13,996 nucleotides of DNA, taken from the NCBI GenBank assembly GCA_018366495.1, contig JAGZHZ010000043.1, forward strand, positions 1-13,996, given 5' to 3'. The position numbers and the translations under genes are program-made. Source of the stretch: Clostridiales bacterium. GTDB lineage: Bacteria; Bacillota; Clostridia; Lachnospirales; Lachnospiraceae. This document shows, in pieces, positions 8,221-13,996 of the stretch (positions are counted from its first letter, which is position 1; each line of letters starts with the position of its first letter). The notes beneath the pieces were generated by a model. That model had not been told where the DNA came from and did not search any database. It saw only the letters and a list, made by a program, of their open reading frames with translations.

Positions 8221-9585
8221 TTATTCATCCATCAATAAAATACTTGTTTTCAATGAATGATTTGTTCCCTCTGTCTCATACATTCCGTCATATAACTTTA
8301 CAATATTTTTTATAATCTTAATTCCAAGTCCATGCAGCTGTGTATTCTTTTTGCTCGTCTCAAACTCTGGGTTTTGCTGCAGGATATTTCCATCTGTCGA
8401 ATTTTCAATTTCTATTTTCAAATATGCTTTTTTTCTCATCATGCGCAGATGCACCTCTCCATTTTTCACCCCGGAAGCTGCCTCAATCGCATTATCACAG
8501 AGGTTAGAAAGAAGTGCGTTGAAATCGTAAATCTGCACTCTTCCATTCTTGTTGGATACCGTATCTATCTGTGCTTCAATTTGAAATTGAACGCCTTTTT
8601 TCTGAGCCATTTTCTGCTTCTGGTTCAAAACAAGATTGATACTGTTATTCCGGGTATAGGGAATGATTTCTATCTGCTCTACTGGAAATTGATGAAGTTT
8701 TTCCAGATAGCGATGAAGTTCCTCATAGTTTCGATCTACTACAAGAGCATCCATACAAAATAGATGAGATTTATAATCATGACGAAACTGTCTCAGTGTT
8801 TTCTGCATATCTTCCATCTGACTTAAATAATCTTCCTGTGCTTTAATCCACGTCTCCTGTACGGCTGTTACTTTATTGATCTCTCCTATTTTTACACTCA
8901 GACTGATCATATAATAGCAGATGATCGGCACAATAATGCAGAAAACAGATAAAATCATGCCCTGCGTCAAAGCTTGTCTGTCATTCTCAGGTGTTTGTTT
9001 TATATATTCCAGAATCATATAATCTGTGACACATATGCCTGCCATAAAATACCAGTATCCGTTCATAATCTTGGCATTCATCCGCATCACATCAATCATT
9101 AAAATTCTCATCACAAAGAATAAGACTCCTTTTAATATGATTCTCCGAAACAGGAATAAAATTTTCCACAAATCCATGCTGATTAAAAAATTGTCCGCCA
9201 GATAATGACTCGTATATACAGCCAGATTTTCAAGAGAAAACATCATTGTAAAAAAGATCAGACATATTAATGCCTTAATCATCAGTTTTCCATGAAAAAA
9301 AATACACGCATACAAAAACGGAAACAGAACCATGACCACAACGTAGGAATAAAAATTATTATTCATAATCAGATCTGTCAGAAACAAAACTGCTGCGAAC
9401 AGACTTCCCACTGCTACAAGCTGCTTTTTTGAACGGTACTGTTTCTTTTTTGGTTCAAAAAAGTTCTGTATTAAATAGATAAACAAAAAAGCATCTAAAA
9501 ACTGCCCGATAATATGAATCACCTGTATATCGGGCATCCGAAATAAAGGAACTGTATCTCTGATGTCCACCATCATTCTTTTCAC
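8221..9585 (-). CDS. GHKL sensor histidine kinase (AgrC/NatK-like), kinase 1
   Basis: 454 aa: about six or seven membrane helices in the first 230 residues, a linker helix (about 235-265), the phospho-acceptor motif LRQFRHDYKSH with His269, then a GHKL ATPase domain with N-box NLCDNAIEA (361-369; N361, N365) and G-box HGLG (418-421). This layout is typical of AgrC/ComD-type receptors that sense peptides or membrane cues. The partner is the LytTR regulator directly upstream, whose TAG stop abuts the GTG at 9585. The start is uncertain: GTG 9585 has AGGAAA 6 nt before it, while ATG 9576 or 9573 would use AGGTGA and shorten the protein by 3-4 residues. The signal is unknown; no AgrB or AgrD neighbour is present. 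Confidence 0.92.
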   Translation of the reverse strand: MKRMMVDIRDTVPLFRMPDIQVIHIIGQFLDAFLFIYLIQNFFEPKKKQYRSKKQLVAVGSLFAAVLFLTDLIMNNNFYSYVVVMVLFPFLYACIFFHGKLMIKALICLIFFTMMFSLENLAVYTSHYLADNFLISMDLWKILFLFRRIILKGVLFFVMRILMIDVMRMNAKIMNGYWYFMAGICVTDYMILEYIKQTPENDRQALTQGMILSVFCIIVPIICYYMISLSVKIGEINKVTAVQETWIKAQEDYLSQMEDMQKTLRQFRHDYKSHLFCMDALVVDRNYEELHRYLEKLHQFPVEQIEIIPYTRNNSINLVLNQKQKMAQKKGVQFQIEAQIDTVSNKNGRVQIYDFNALLSNLCDNAIEAASGVKNGEVHLRMMRKKAYLKIEIENSTDGNILQQNPEFETSKKNTQLHGLGIKIIKNIVKLYDGMYETEGTNHSLKTSILLMDE

Positions 9586-10302
9586 CTAGCTTTCCTGACA
9601 AAATCTTTTTTTTACTTCTGCCACTTTGCTCCGGCTCAGTGGAAGTTCTTGTCCGTCATCTAAAATTACTTTATTATATTTGATTGCATAGATTGCACGC
9701 AAGTTCACCAGAAAAGATTTATGAATCCGAATAAAATGGTGTTCCTCCAACATCTTTTCCATATCAGAAAGCGTATTTCTGATGAAAAATCCTCCCTCTT
9801 TTGTGACAATATTCACATATTTATCCTTTGCCTCCAAATAGATGGTATCTTTTAGGAAAATTTCATGTGAATGTCCTAACTCGTCATAGATTTGACATAT
9901 TTCTTTCTCTGTTTCCTGATACATACTGCTCAAATCACAAATTGTTCTGTCTAAGTCTTCCTCAAATTTGCTTTTCCGAATAAAAGAAAATGGGTGTACC
10001 TGAAAGCTGTCAAACACATATTCTTCTTTTGCTGATACAAAGATGATCATGGCATTTTCCTGCACCTGTAAAATCATTTTTGCAAACTCCACCCCATTAA
10101 TTTGGGGCATATCGACATCTAAAAAATAAATAATATATTCTTTTTTTCTCTGCAAATCTCTCCACAGCAAATCTGATGAAGTATATTCTGTCGTCTCAAC
10201 AGAGATGCCATATTTTTGAAATACCTCATAAATTCTGCGCGCTAAATAGGGAAGTATCTCTTTTTCGTCATCACAAATTGCTACTGATATTTTTTCTTTC
10301 AT
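9586..10302 (-). CDS. LytTR-family response regulator (AgrA-like), regulator 1
   Basis: 238 aa. The receiver domain (about 5-122) has acidic pocket D11-D12, phospho-acceptor D62 in FLDVDMP, Ser90 in the conserved Thr/Ser position and Lys110 in FIRK. The C-terminal LytTR DNA-binding domain (about 147-235) shows IYLEAKDKYVNI, FIRIHKSFLVNL and LPLSRSKVAEVKKRF. Such regulators bind paired direct repeats near promoters. Gene order is regulator then kinase with no gap, and the split foldase lies 27 nt upstream, so all are one operon. Its likely kinase is kinase 1. It is clearly paralogous to the regulator at the right end of the window. ATG 10302 has a modest AGGATGAG ribosome site. Confidence 0.94.
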   Translation of the reverse strand: MKEKISVAICDDEKEILPYLARRIYEVFQKYGISVETTEYTSSDLLWRDLQRKKEYIIYFLDVDMPQINGVEFAKMILQVQENAMIIFVSAKEEYVFDSFQVHPFSFIRKSKFEEDLDRTICDLSSMYQETEKEICQIYDELGHSHEIFLKDTIYLEAKDKYVNIVTKEGGFFIRNTLSDMEKMLEEHHFIRIHKSFLVNLRAIYAIKYNKVILDDGQELPLSRSKVAEVKKRFCQES

Positions 10303-10329
10303 CCGATGCTCATCCTATCAATCACTATT

Positions 10330-11103
10330 TTATTCTTCACTCCATTGCTTTAATGTCTTTAAAAACTGATCATTCGCTTTTTTACGATATAAAATCATTC
10401 TCAAATTTTTCTGCATCTCTTCATTAAATGGAAGTGCGCCTGATGGCGTGTCTGACTCATAGCAGAAAAGATATACACCGTTGCTGCATGCAATCGGGTC
10501 TGTGATCTCTCCCTTTTCTTGTATATCCATCACTGCCTCAATAACCGGTTTTTCCCAGAAAATACTATTTTTATGGATATTCCATCCTGTCTTTTTATCC
10601 GCACTATATTTTTTAATCAAATCCTCAAATGACGTTCCCTTTTCATACTCTTCTTTTATCTTCTGTGATATCTCCTCAACGCTAATCAAAATTTCTTTTT
10701 GAATCTTCTTTGCTCTTTCTTCATCTACTTCTTTCTTTGGAACACCATTCGTCTCATATAAAAGATTTCTCAGTTCATTTTGTTTTTTTTCATCTCCCTG
10801 AATACGGATATGTTTTACAAATCGGTATCCTTGCGGAATATAATAGACCACGTTTCCAAATCTTGCGAGAACTCTTTCATATTCTGGAATATTCTGTGCA
10901 AATGCCTTCTCATCTCTCGTTGTCAAATGATCATACATCTGTCTGATCTCTTCACCAGATACTGTGACTCCCTGCGCTGTATATGCCTGAACGCGGCTGA
11001 ATACTTCCTGATTCATCATGGCAGATACAAGAGGTTCACTGTTTGCAAAGCCTCTTTGCGCCATATATTCTCGTGCCTTTTTTTCTACCTCTTCCGCTGC
11101 CAT
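10330..11103 (-). CDS. C-terminal part of a split SurA/PrsA-like foldase (parvulin domain)
   Basis: 257 aa beginning right after the TAA that ends the upstream ORF, in the same frame. Residues 1-85 continue a SurA_N-like helical domain. A parvulin domain follows: RFVKHIRI with His98, GTSFEDLIKKYSAD (156-169), GEITDP (198-203) and NGVYLF (208-213). The second conserved parvulin His is Tyr211 here, so isomerase activity is uncertain. The ATG has no good Shine-Dalgarno of its own, and TAA and ATG touch, so expression would depend on re-initiation after the upstream ORF. It is probably the back half of one ancestral protein of about 361 residues, interrupted by a nonsense codon; a genuine two-subunit arrangement is the alternative. 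No signal peptide. Confidence 0.78.
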   Translation of the reverse strand: MAAEEVEKKAREYMAQRGFANSEPLVSAMMNQEVFSRVQAYTAQGVTVSGEEIRQMYDHLTTRDEKAFAQNIPEYERVLARFGNVVYYIPQGYRFVKHIRIQGDEKKQNELRNLLYETNGVPKKEVDEERAKKIQKEILISVEEISQKIKEEYEKGTSFEDLIKKYSADKKTGWNIHKNSIFWEKPVIEAVMDIQEKGEITDPIACSNGVYLFCYESDTPSGALPFNEEMQKNLRMILYRKKANDQFLKTLKQWSEE

Positions 11104-11415
11104 TTAGGGATTCTGCTTCAATAATAAGGTACGGCACTCCTGATAAGCCTGATTCCATTGTTTCTTTGCAATTTCTTCCAATTTTTCTTTTTGTTCTTTT
11201 GTAAACTGATCCAGTTTCAGCTCTTTTGCCTTTAAATGTGCAATCTTCATCTGAATCATCATTTCCTGAGCCTGTGCTTTTAATTTTTCTTCTTCCTGTT
11301 CCGTGATTGGAGTATGTGTCTGTCTCTGATATACTCTTTTTAAGTATTCTTTGCATGTTTCCACATCCGATTCATAAATTTTCTGTCCTTTTACAATTGC
11401 TGCCACTTTTTTCAT
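11104..11415 (-). CDS. N-terminal part of a split SurA/PrsA-like foldase
   Basis: 103 aa opening with KKVAAIVKGQKIYESDVE, which matches the VATVNGEEI-type start of the mature SurA_N domain, followed by a Lys/Glu-rich helical region (about 38-92, including FTKEQKEKLEEIAKKQW). It has no signal peptide. A strong ribosome site AAGGAGAT lies about 8 nt before the ATG, so this start is well supported and the product should be cytoplasmic. It ends QNP-TAA, and the next in-frame codon is the ATG of the C-terminal part. The intact foldase of the same operon (7141-8181) carries the corresponding helical and parvulin regions in one chain, which supports an originally continuous gene here. First gene of the leftward operon; the divergent kinase 2 starts 130 nt away. 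Confidence 0.75.
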   Translation of the reverse strand: MKKVAAIVKGQKIYESDVETCKEYLKRVYQRQTHTPITEQEEEKLKAQAQEMMIQMKIAHLKAKELKLDQFTKEQKEKLEEIAKKQWNQAYQECRTLLLKQNP

Positions 11416-11472
11416 AATATTTGATCTCCTTTTCTGCCCATCTAATGATGTTTTGCTTTTTTATTTATTTTT

Positions 11473-11481
11473 TGGTATAAT
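11473..11481 (+). promoter_or_regulatory. Extended -10 promoter for kinase 2
   Basis: TGGTATAAT: a perfect TATAAT with the upstream TG of an extended -10. TTGCTT (11453-11458) lies 17 nt upstream as a partial -35. The leader before the kinase ATG would be about 57 nt. Confidence 0.6.
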
Positions 11482-11517
11482 ACTCGAAGAAAATTATAAT
11501 ATTTTCGTCAGAATGAC

Positions 11518-11530
11518 ATTCGTATAGACT
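11518..11530. promoter_or_regulatory. Candidate regulator site ATTCGTATAGACT
   Basis: Nearly the same element (ATTCGTATGGATT) occurs at 13059-13071 before regulator 2. Here it would overlap the -35 position of the leftward foldase-operon promoter (minus-strand -10 at 11493-11498) and lie in the leader of kinase 2. A LytTR binding site is a reasonable guess; nothing in the sequence shows which regulator binds. Confidence 0.35.
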
Positions 11531-11545
11531 GGAGGAATCAGCTTT

Positions 11546-12886
11546 ATGAATAAATGGATATTTTTTATTGCAGACATTTTGTCTATTTTTTTAATGTACA
11601 AGACTTTATTTACTTCCCACCCTAATCATAAAAAATGGGTAAAATATCCAACTGTCTGTCGTCGTGGTATTTTCCTTTTTCTATGCGCCACCTATTTCTT
11701 CTATAACTATTTTCAATCCGTTACATTTCAGATTAATACATTTTTATATCCATCTATTCTTATTTTGTATGCTTTGTTTTTTTTGGATGAAAACTTCTTT
11801 GCCTGCCTCTCGCAGGTTCTGCTTTTTGTATCCATCAAATCCATTTTGCCTGCTTTGTTTGGAGGGGTCACCAGTTTTTTAGATAACACTCCTTTTTTTT
11901 CCTCCATCGCATCATTTTTACATCTTTCGGAATATGGAGTGACTTCTTTTTCCTACGATTTTTCAACCCGGCTGCTGCCGTCCCTTTCGATGATCGGATT
12001 TTATTTTTATCTCACCCATTTTTCTGTAAATGATACAGAAAATCTGCCATTTTCCTATTGGATGACGCTGGGATTCACCTCAATTTTTGGAATTATCTGG
12101 TCACTTTGTTCCTTTCCAGAATATTTCGCCCCAGAATATGCAACCTTTATCCGTTGTACCGTTTCTTTCGGTCTTCTCACAATCAATCTGATGGTATACT
12201 ATTTATTTTACCGGATCACGATACAGCATAAAGAGAATCTGGAACTAAAGGTACTCCAGCAGAGAATCTCTCTTGACAATGCTGCCAATCAGGAAATGAA
12301 TCAGCTCTATCTGAATCTGCGCAAAATGCGCCATGATCTGCTGAATCATATCGGAATCATGGATAGTCTTCTGAAAGAAAAGCATTATGAGGAGCTTCAG
12401 AATTACTTTTTCTCTGTCCAAAAGAAAGAATATCCCGTTCTTCATTATCTGGAAACAGGAAATATTGCAGTAAATGCTCTGTTAAATCGAAAAATTCATA
12501 TGATCCATGAACTCGGCATTGAGATTCACGCTAAAGTGCTCGTACCTGCCCAAAGTAACATTGAAGACACCGATTTATGTACGATAATCGGAAATCTTCT
12601 CGACAATGCTTTTGAGGCGGTACAGACTATAAAACATGGTACCATTGATTTGGCATCAGAACCGCGCGCTGGCTATCTGGTCATCCAGATTTCCAATACC
12701 ATAAAAGAAGATCCTTTAAAATTAAACCCTCTTCTTTCTTCCACAAAAGGAAATTCTCCTTTTCATGGTCTGGGGCTTAAGATTGTCAAAAACACGGTTG
12801 AAAAATATGATGGTATGTTTTCTATAGATACAAAAGACTGTCATTTTTCTGTAAAAATCATGCTTCCTATTACAGAATGCCACTGA
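11546..12886 (+). CDS. GHKL sensor histidine kinase (AgrC/NatK-like), kinase 2
   Basis: 446 aa. Several hydrophobic helices fill the first 225 residues (for example about 3-20, 41-58, 66-82, 90-105, 143-160, 172-190, 203-223). A linker helix and the dimerisation motif LRKMRHDLLNH with phospho-acceptor His263 follow, then the GHKL ATPase domain with N-box NLLDNAFEA (350-358; N350, N354) and G-box HGLG (407-410). It is paralogous to kinase 1; the G-box regions HGLG(L/I)KI(V/I)KN and YDGM are nearly the same, while the sensor halves are not obviously alike, so they probably see different signals. ATG 11546 has GGAGG 10 nt upstream. Its likely partner is the regulator 278 nt downstream on the same strand. 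Confidence 0.92.
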   Translation: MNKWIFFIADILSIFLMYKTLFTSHPNHKKWVKYPTVCRRGIFLFLCATYFFYNYFQSVTFQINTFLYPSILILYALFFLDENFFACLSQVLLFVSIKSILPALFGGVTSFLDNTPFFSSIASFLHLSEYGVTSFSYDFSTRLLPSLSMIGFYFYLTHFSVNDTENLPFSYWMTLGFTSIFGIIWSLCSFPEYFAPEYATFIRCTVSFGLLTINLMVYYLFYRITIQHKENLELKVLQQRISLDNAANQEMNQLYLNLRKMRHDLLNHIGIMDSLLKEKHYEELQNYFFSVQKKEYPVLHYLETGNIAVNALLNRKIHMIHELGIEIHAKVLVPAQSNIEDTDLCTIIGNLLDNAFEAVQTIKHGTIDLASEPRAGYLVIQISNTIKEDPLKLNPLLSSTKGNSPFHGLGLKIVKNTVEKYDGMFSIDTKDCHFSVKIMLPITECH

Positions 12887-13015
12887 TATCTTTGGAGTGT
12901 TCCCAAATTTATTCCAAAATGAATCTTATCATTCTCTGCTCCTGAACTTTATTTTAATCATTTCTTCTTAAACATGGTAATATTTTATTTATTTTTTGTC
13001 AACATCTAACAAAGC

Positions 13016-13071
13016 ATTCGATGGATTTCAGATAAAAAATGATACTTATATCAAAAAAATTCGTATGGATT
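13016..13071 (+). promoter_or_regulatory. Direct repeat of a candidate regulator site upstream of regulator 2
   Basis: ATTCGATGGATT (13016-13027) and ATTCGTATGGATT (13059-13071) are near-identical and 43 nt apart, about four helical turns. The downstream copy covers the region just upstream of the -35 position of a promoter that lacks a consensus -35, as expected for an activator-dependent promoter. Between them, TGATA-CTTA-TATCA (13040-13053) is a perfect 5-bp dyad. Binding of a LytTR regulator is inferred from context. Confidence 0.4.
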
Positions 13072-13086
13072 CTTTAATTTTGTCTA

Positions 13087-13095
13087 TGTTATAAT
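13087..13095 (+). promoter_or_regulatory. Extended -10 promoter for regulator 2
   Basis: TGTTATAAT: a perfect TATAAT preceded by TG at the extended -10 position. The hexamer 17 nt upstream (GGATTC) is not a recognisable -35. The leader to the ATG at 13165 would be about 63 nt. It implies that regulator 2 can be transcribed apart from kinase 2. Confidence 0.65.
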
Positions 13096-13164
13096 GATAA
13101 GTATTGATTAAATTTTCAGCAGATCTGTGCCTGATCTCTGCAAATATAAGGAGGGAAAACTTTT

Positions 13165-13884
13165 ATGTATTTTAAAGTTGCAATTTGCGATGATGAAAAG
13201 GCTGCGCTCGAATATATCTCTCAAGCAATACAGCCTCTCTTTGCCAGCCTTCACCATACCGTATCCATTGATTGCTTTTCAAGAAGTCAGCAGCTTTTGG
13301 AAGTTCTGCAATCCGGCAGTAAATACCATATGTATTTTCTGGATATTGAAATGCCATCTGTAAACGGGATTGAGCTGGGTGATTTTATCAATCATTATCA
13401 TCAGGACTCCCTTTATAATATTATTTATATCTCAAACCGGCTTGAAAAAGTATTTGATACGTTCCGTGTCGCACCTCTTCGTTTCATACGCAAACAATAC
13501 TTTTATGAAGAAATTCAGGAAGCTGTCACCGCTTCCATCTCATATATTATACAAAATAAAAAAAATATGATTTCTTTTGAGACAGAAAATGGTCTTCTCT
13601 CTCTGCCTCTTCAAAATATTTTGTATATTGAATCCAACAATAAATCGCAGCTCGTCGTGACGGCTCAAAATACATATACCATACTTTCTTCTTTAAATAA
13701 ATTGGAAGCAGATCTGGCTGACAAGGGCTTCATCCGCATCCACCGCTGTTATCTTTTAAATTATTGCCATATCTATCTGATTCAGCAGGATTCCGTTCTG
13801 CTTGACAATCACACTTCCATTCCGATCAGCAAGAAGCGACGAAAAGAAGTAAAAGAAGCTTTTTTATCTTTTTCTCTCTCTTAG
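13165..13884 (+). CDS. LytTR-family response regulator (AgrA-like), regulator 2
   Basis: 239 aa. The receiver domain has D9-D10, phospho-acceptor D60 in FLDIEMP, Ser90 and Lys110 in FIRK. The C-terminal LytTR domain (about 142-235) shows ILYIESNNKSQLVV, FIRIHRCYLLNY and IPISKKRRKEVKEAF. It is colinear and clearly paralogous with regulator 1; the spacing of receiver landmarks and the FIRIH(K/R) region match. ATG 13165 is preceded by AAGGAGGG with good spacing, which decides the start over an out-of-frame ATG at 13127. It has its own promoter 70 nt upstream, and its partner is presumably kinase 2. The outward hairpin of the right-end repeat follows the stop by about 45 nt. Confidence 0.94.
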   Translation: MYFKVAICDDEKAALEYISQAIQPLFASLHHTVSIDCFSRSQQLLEVLQSGSKYHMYFLDIEMPSVNGIELGDFINHYHQDSLYNIIYISNRLEKVFDTFRVAPLRFIRKQYFYEEIQEAVTASISYIIQNKKNMISFETENGLLSLPLQNILYIESNNKSQLVVTAQNTYTILSSLNKLEADLADKGFIRIHRCYLLNYCHIYLIQQDSVLLDNHTSIPISKKRRKEVKEAFLSFSLS

Positions 13885-13899
13885 CGTTCCAACATTCAA

Positions 13900-13995
13900 A
13901 AAGGGGCTGTGAAATAACAGTCTCTATGAAAAAAGAGGACTTTTCGTTCAAAATGAACGAAAGGTCCTCTTTTTGTGTTAAAATTAACTTGCGAT
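13900..13995 (+). repeat. Right copy of the 96-bp perfect inverted repeat
   Basis: Exact reverse complement of bases 1-96. It begins 15 nt after the stop of regulator 2 with AAAGGGGCTGTGAAATAACAG and runs to the window edge, where only the final base 13996 lacks a visible counterpart. It carries the hairpin at 13930-13974. A perfect 96-bp match between non-coding sequences nearly 14 kb apart implies recent duplication, gene conversion or mobility. Confidence 0.97.
13930..13974 (+). terminator. Rho-independent terminator after regulator 2
   Basis: Same hairpin as at 22-66, in the orientation where the single imperfect pair becomes a U-G wobble for rightward transcription: GAGGAC arm, 3-nt loop, GTCCTC arm, then a T-run. 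It starts 45 nt after the stop codon of regulator 2. Confidence 0.87.
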
Positions 13996-13996
13996 G

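Larger units (their letters stand above)
11416..11545. promoter_or_regulatory. Divergent promoter region between the two two-component units
   Basis: A 130-nt A/T-rich region driving both directions. Rightward: an extended -10 at 11473-11481, and a second TATAAT at 11495-11500. Leftward: TATAAT on the minus strand at 11493-11498, overlapping the rightward copy. TTCGT occurs at 11504-11508 and again at 11519-11523. The proximity suggests that the two units influence each other's expression. The exact start sites are inferred. Confidence 0.6.
12887..13164. other. Intergenic region between kinase 2 and regulator 2
   Basis: 278 nt, very A/T-rich. It holds the promoter of regulator 2, a repeated ATTCG(T)ATGGATT element and a dyad. 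Plus-strand ATGs open only tiny ORFs of 4 to 12 codons, none resembling an AgrD-type or other signal-peptide precursor. No convincing terminator follows kinase 2: the TTTGG...CCAAA stem at about 12892-12908 is only 5 bp. Confidence 0.6.

Noticed and set aside
8332..8763. A 143-codon plus-strand ORF opposite kinase 1
   Set aside because: It lies antisense to the conserved GHKL domain; no family likeness and an unlikely composition.
11104..11106. TAA as a recoded codon (selenocysteine, pyrrolysine or programmed readthrough)
   Set aside because: UAA is not the codon used for either amino acid, the context TAA-A is an efficient stop, and no recoding hairpin is apparent.
11036..11356. A 106-codon minus-strand ORF in another frame across the split-foldase junction, as evidence for a frameshift
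   Set aside because: The two foldase halves are already in the same frame, separated only by TAA. The alternative frame gives Gly/Arg/Lys-rich nonsense, so this is a nonsense codon, not a frameshift.
12892..12908. TTTGG...CCAAA as a terminator after kinase 2
   Set aside because: Only 5 bp of stem, A/T-rich, with no proper U-tract; too weak to call.
12887..13164. Possible AgrD-like or other small peptide gene between kinase 2 and regulator 2
   Set aside because: The ATG-started ORFs on the plus strand are at most 12 codons, lack ribosome sites and show no amphipathic leader or Cys-containing core.
1..13996. Composite transposon or linear replicon with terminal inverted repeats
   Set aside because: Not called as a feature: no transposase, recombinase, replication or telomere gene is present, and the genes are ordinary chromosomal ones. 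The repeats are kept as an open finding.

Overview
The window looks like a chromosomal piece of a low-GC Gram-positive bacterium, most likely a gut clostridium of the Lachnospiraceae type. This is inferred from the A+T-rich composition, the purine-rich AGGAGG-type ribosome binding sites, TATAAT promoters, and the gene families present (GHKL kinases with LytTR regulators, an MBOAT/SGNH acylation pair, PrsA/SurA-like foldases). No marker gene fixes the species.

Layout. From the left end, a minus-strand unit reads leftwards from about 6992: an MBOAT O-acyltransferase, an AlgX/AlgJ-like SGNH (DHHW) partner, then sbcD and sbcC, with gaps of 10, 28 and 1 nt. It has its own promoter (6999-7027) and ends in a strong hairpin terminator at 22-66. 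The acyltransferase pair probably O-acylates a surface polymer. SbcCD is the Mre11/Rad50-type nuclease that processes hairpins and double-strand ends. A second minus-strand operon reads from 11415 to 7141: a SurA/PrsA-like foldase split in two by an in-frame TAA, a LytTR response regulator, a GHKL sensor kinase, and a secreted PrsA/SurA-like foldase. Divergent from it, on the plus strand from 11546, lie a second GHKL kinase and, after a 278-nt gap with its own promoter, a second LytTR regulator. The centre and right of the window are therefore two paralogous agr/nat-type two-component systems back to back, with two foldase homologues attached to one of them. No AgrB-type processing protease or AgrD-type peptide gene is visible.

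Ends. Bases 1-96 and 13900-13995 are perfect inverted copies of each other. Each carries the same hairpin, facing outward at the 3' end of the adjacent gene (sbcC on the left, the second LytTR regulator on the right). This could be a dispersed terminator-bearing repeat, the ends of mobile elements lying outside the window, or arms of an invertible segment. It is also what a contig broken at a repeated sequence would look like.

Most notable points: the perfect terminal inverted repeat; the foldase gene interrupted by TAA immediately before an in-frame ATG, with no signal peptide; the reciprocal loss of the two conserved parvulin histidines in the two foldases; and a shared ATTCGTAT(A/G)GA element in front of both two-component units. 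No gene-free stretch exceeds 300 bases; the two longest intergenic regions are described as features. No tRNA, rRNA, CRISPR or transposase was seen.
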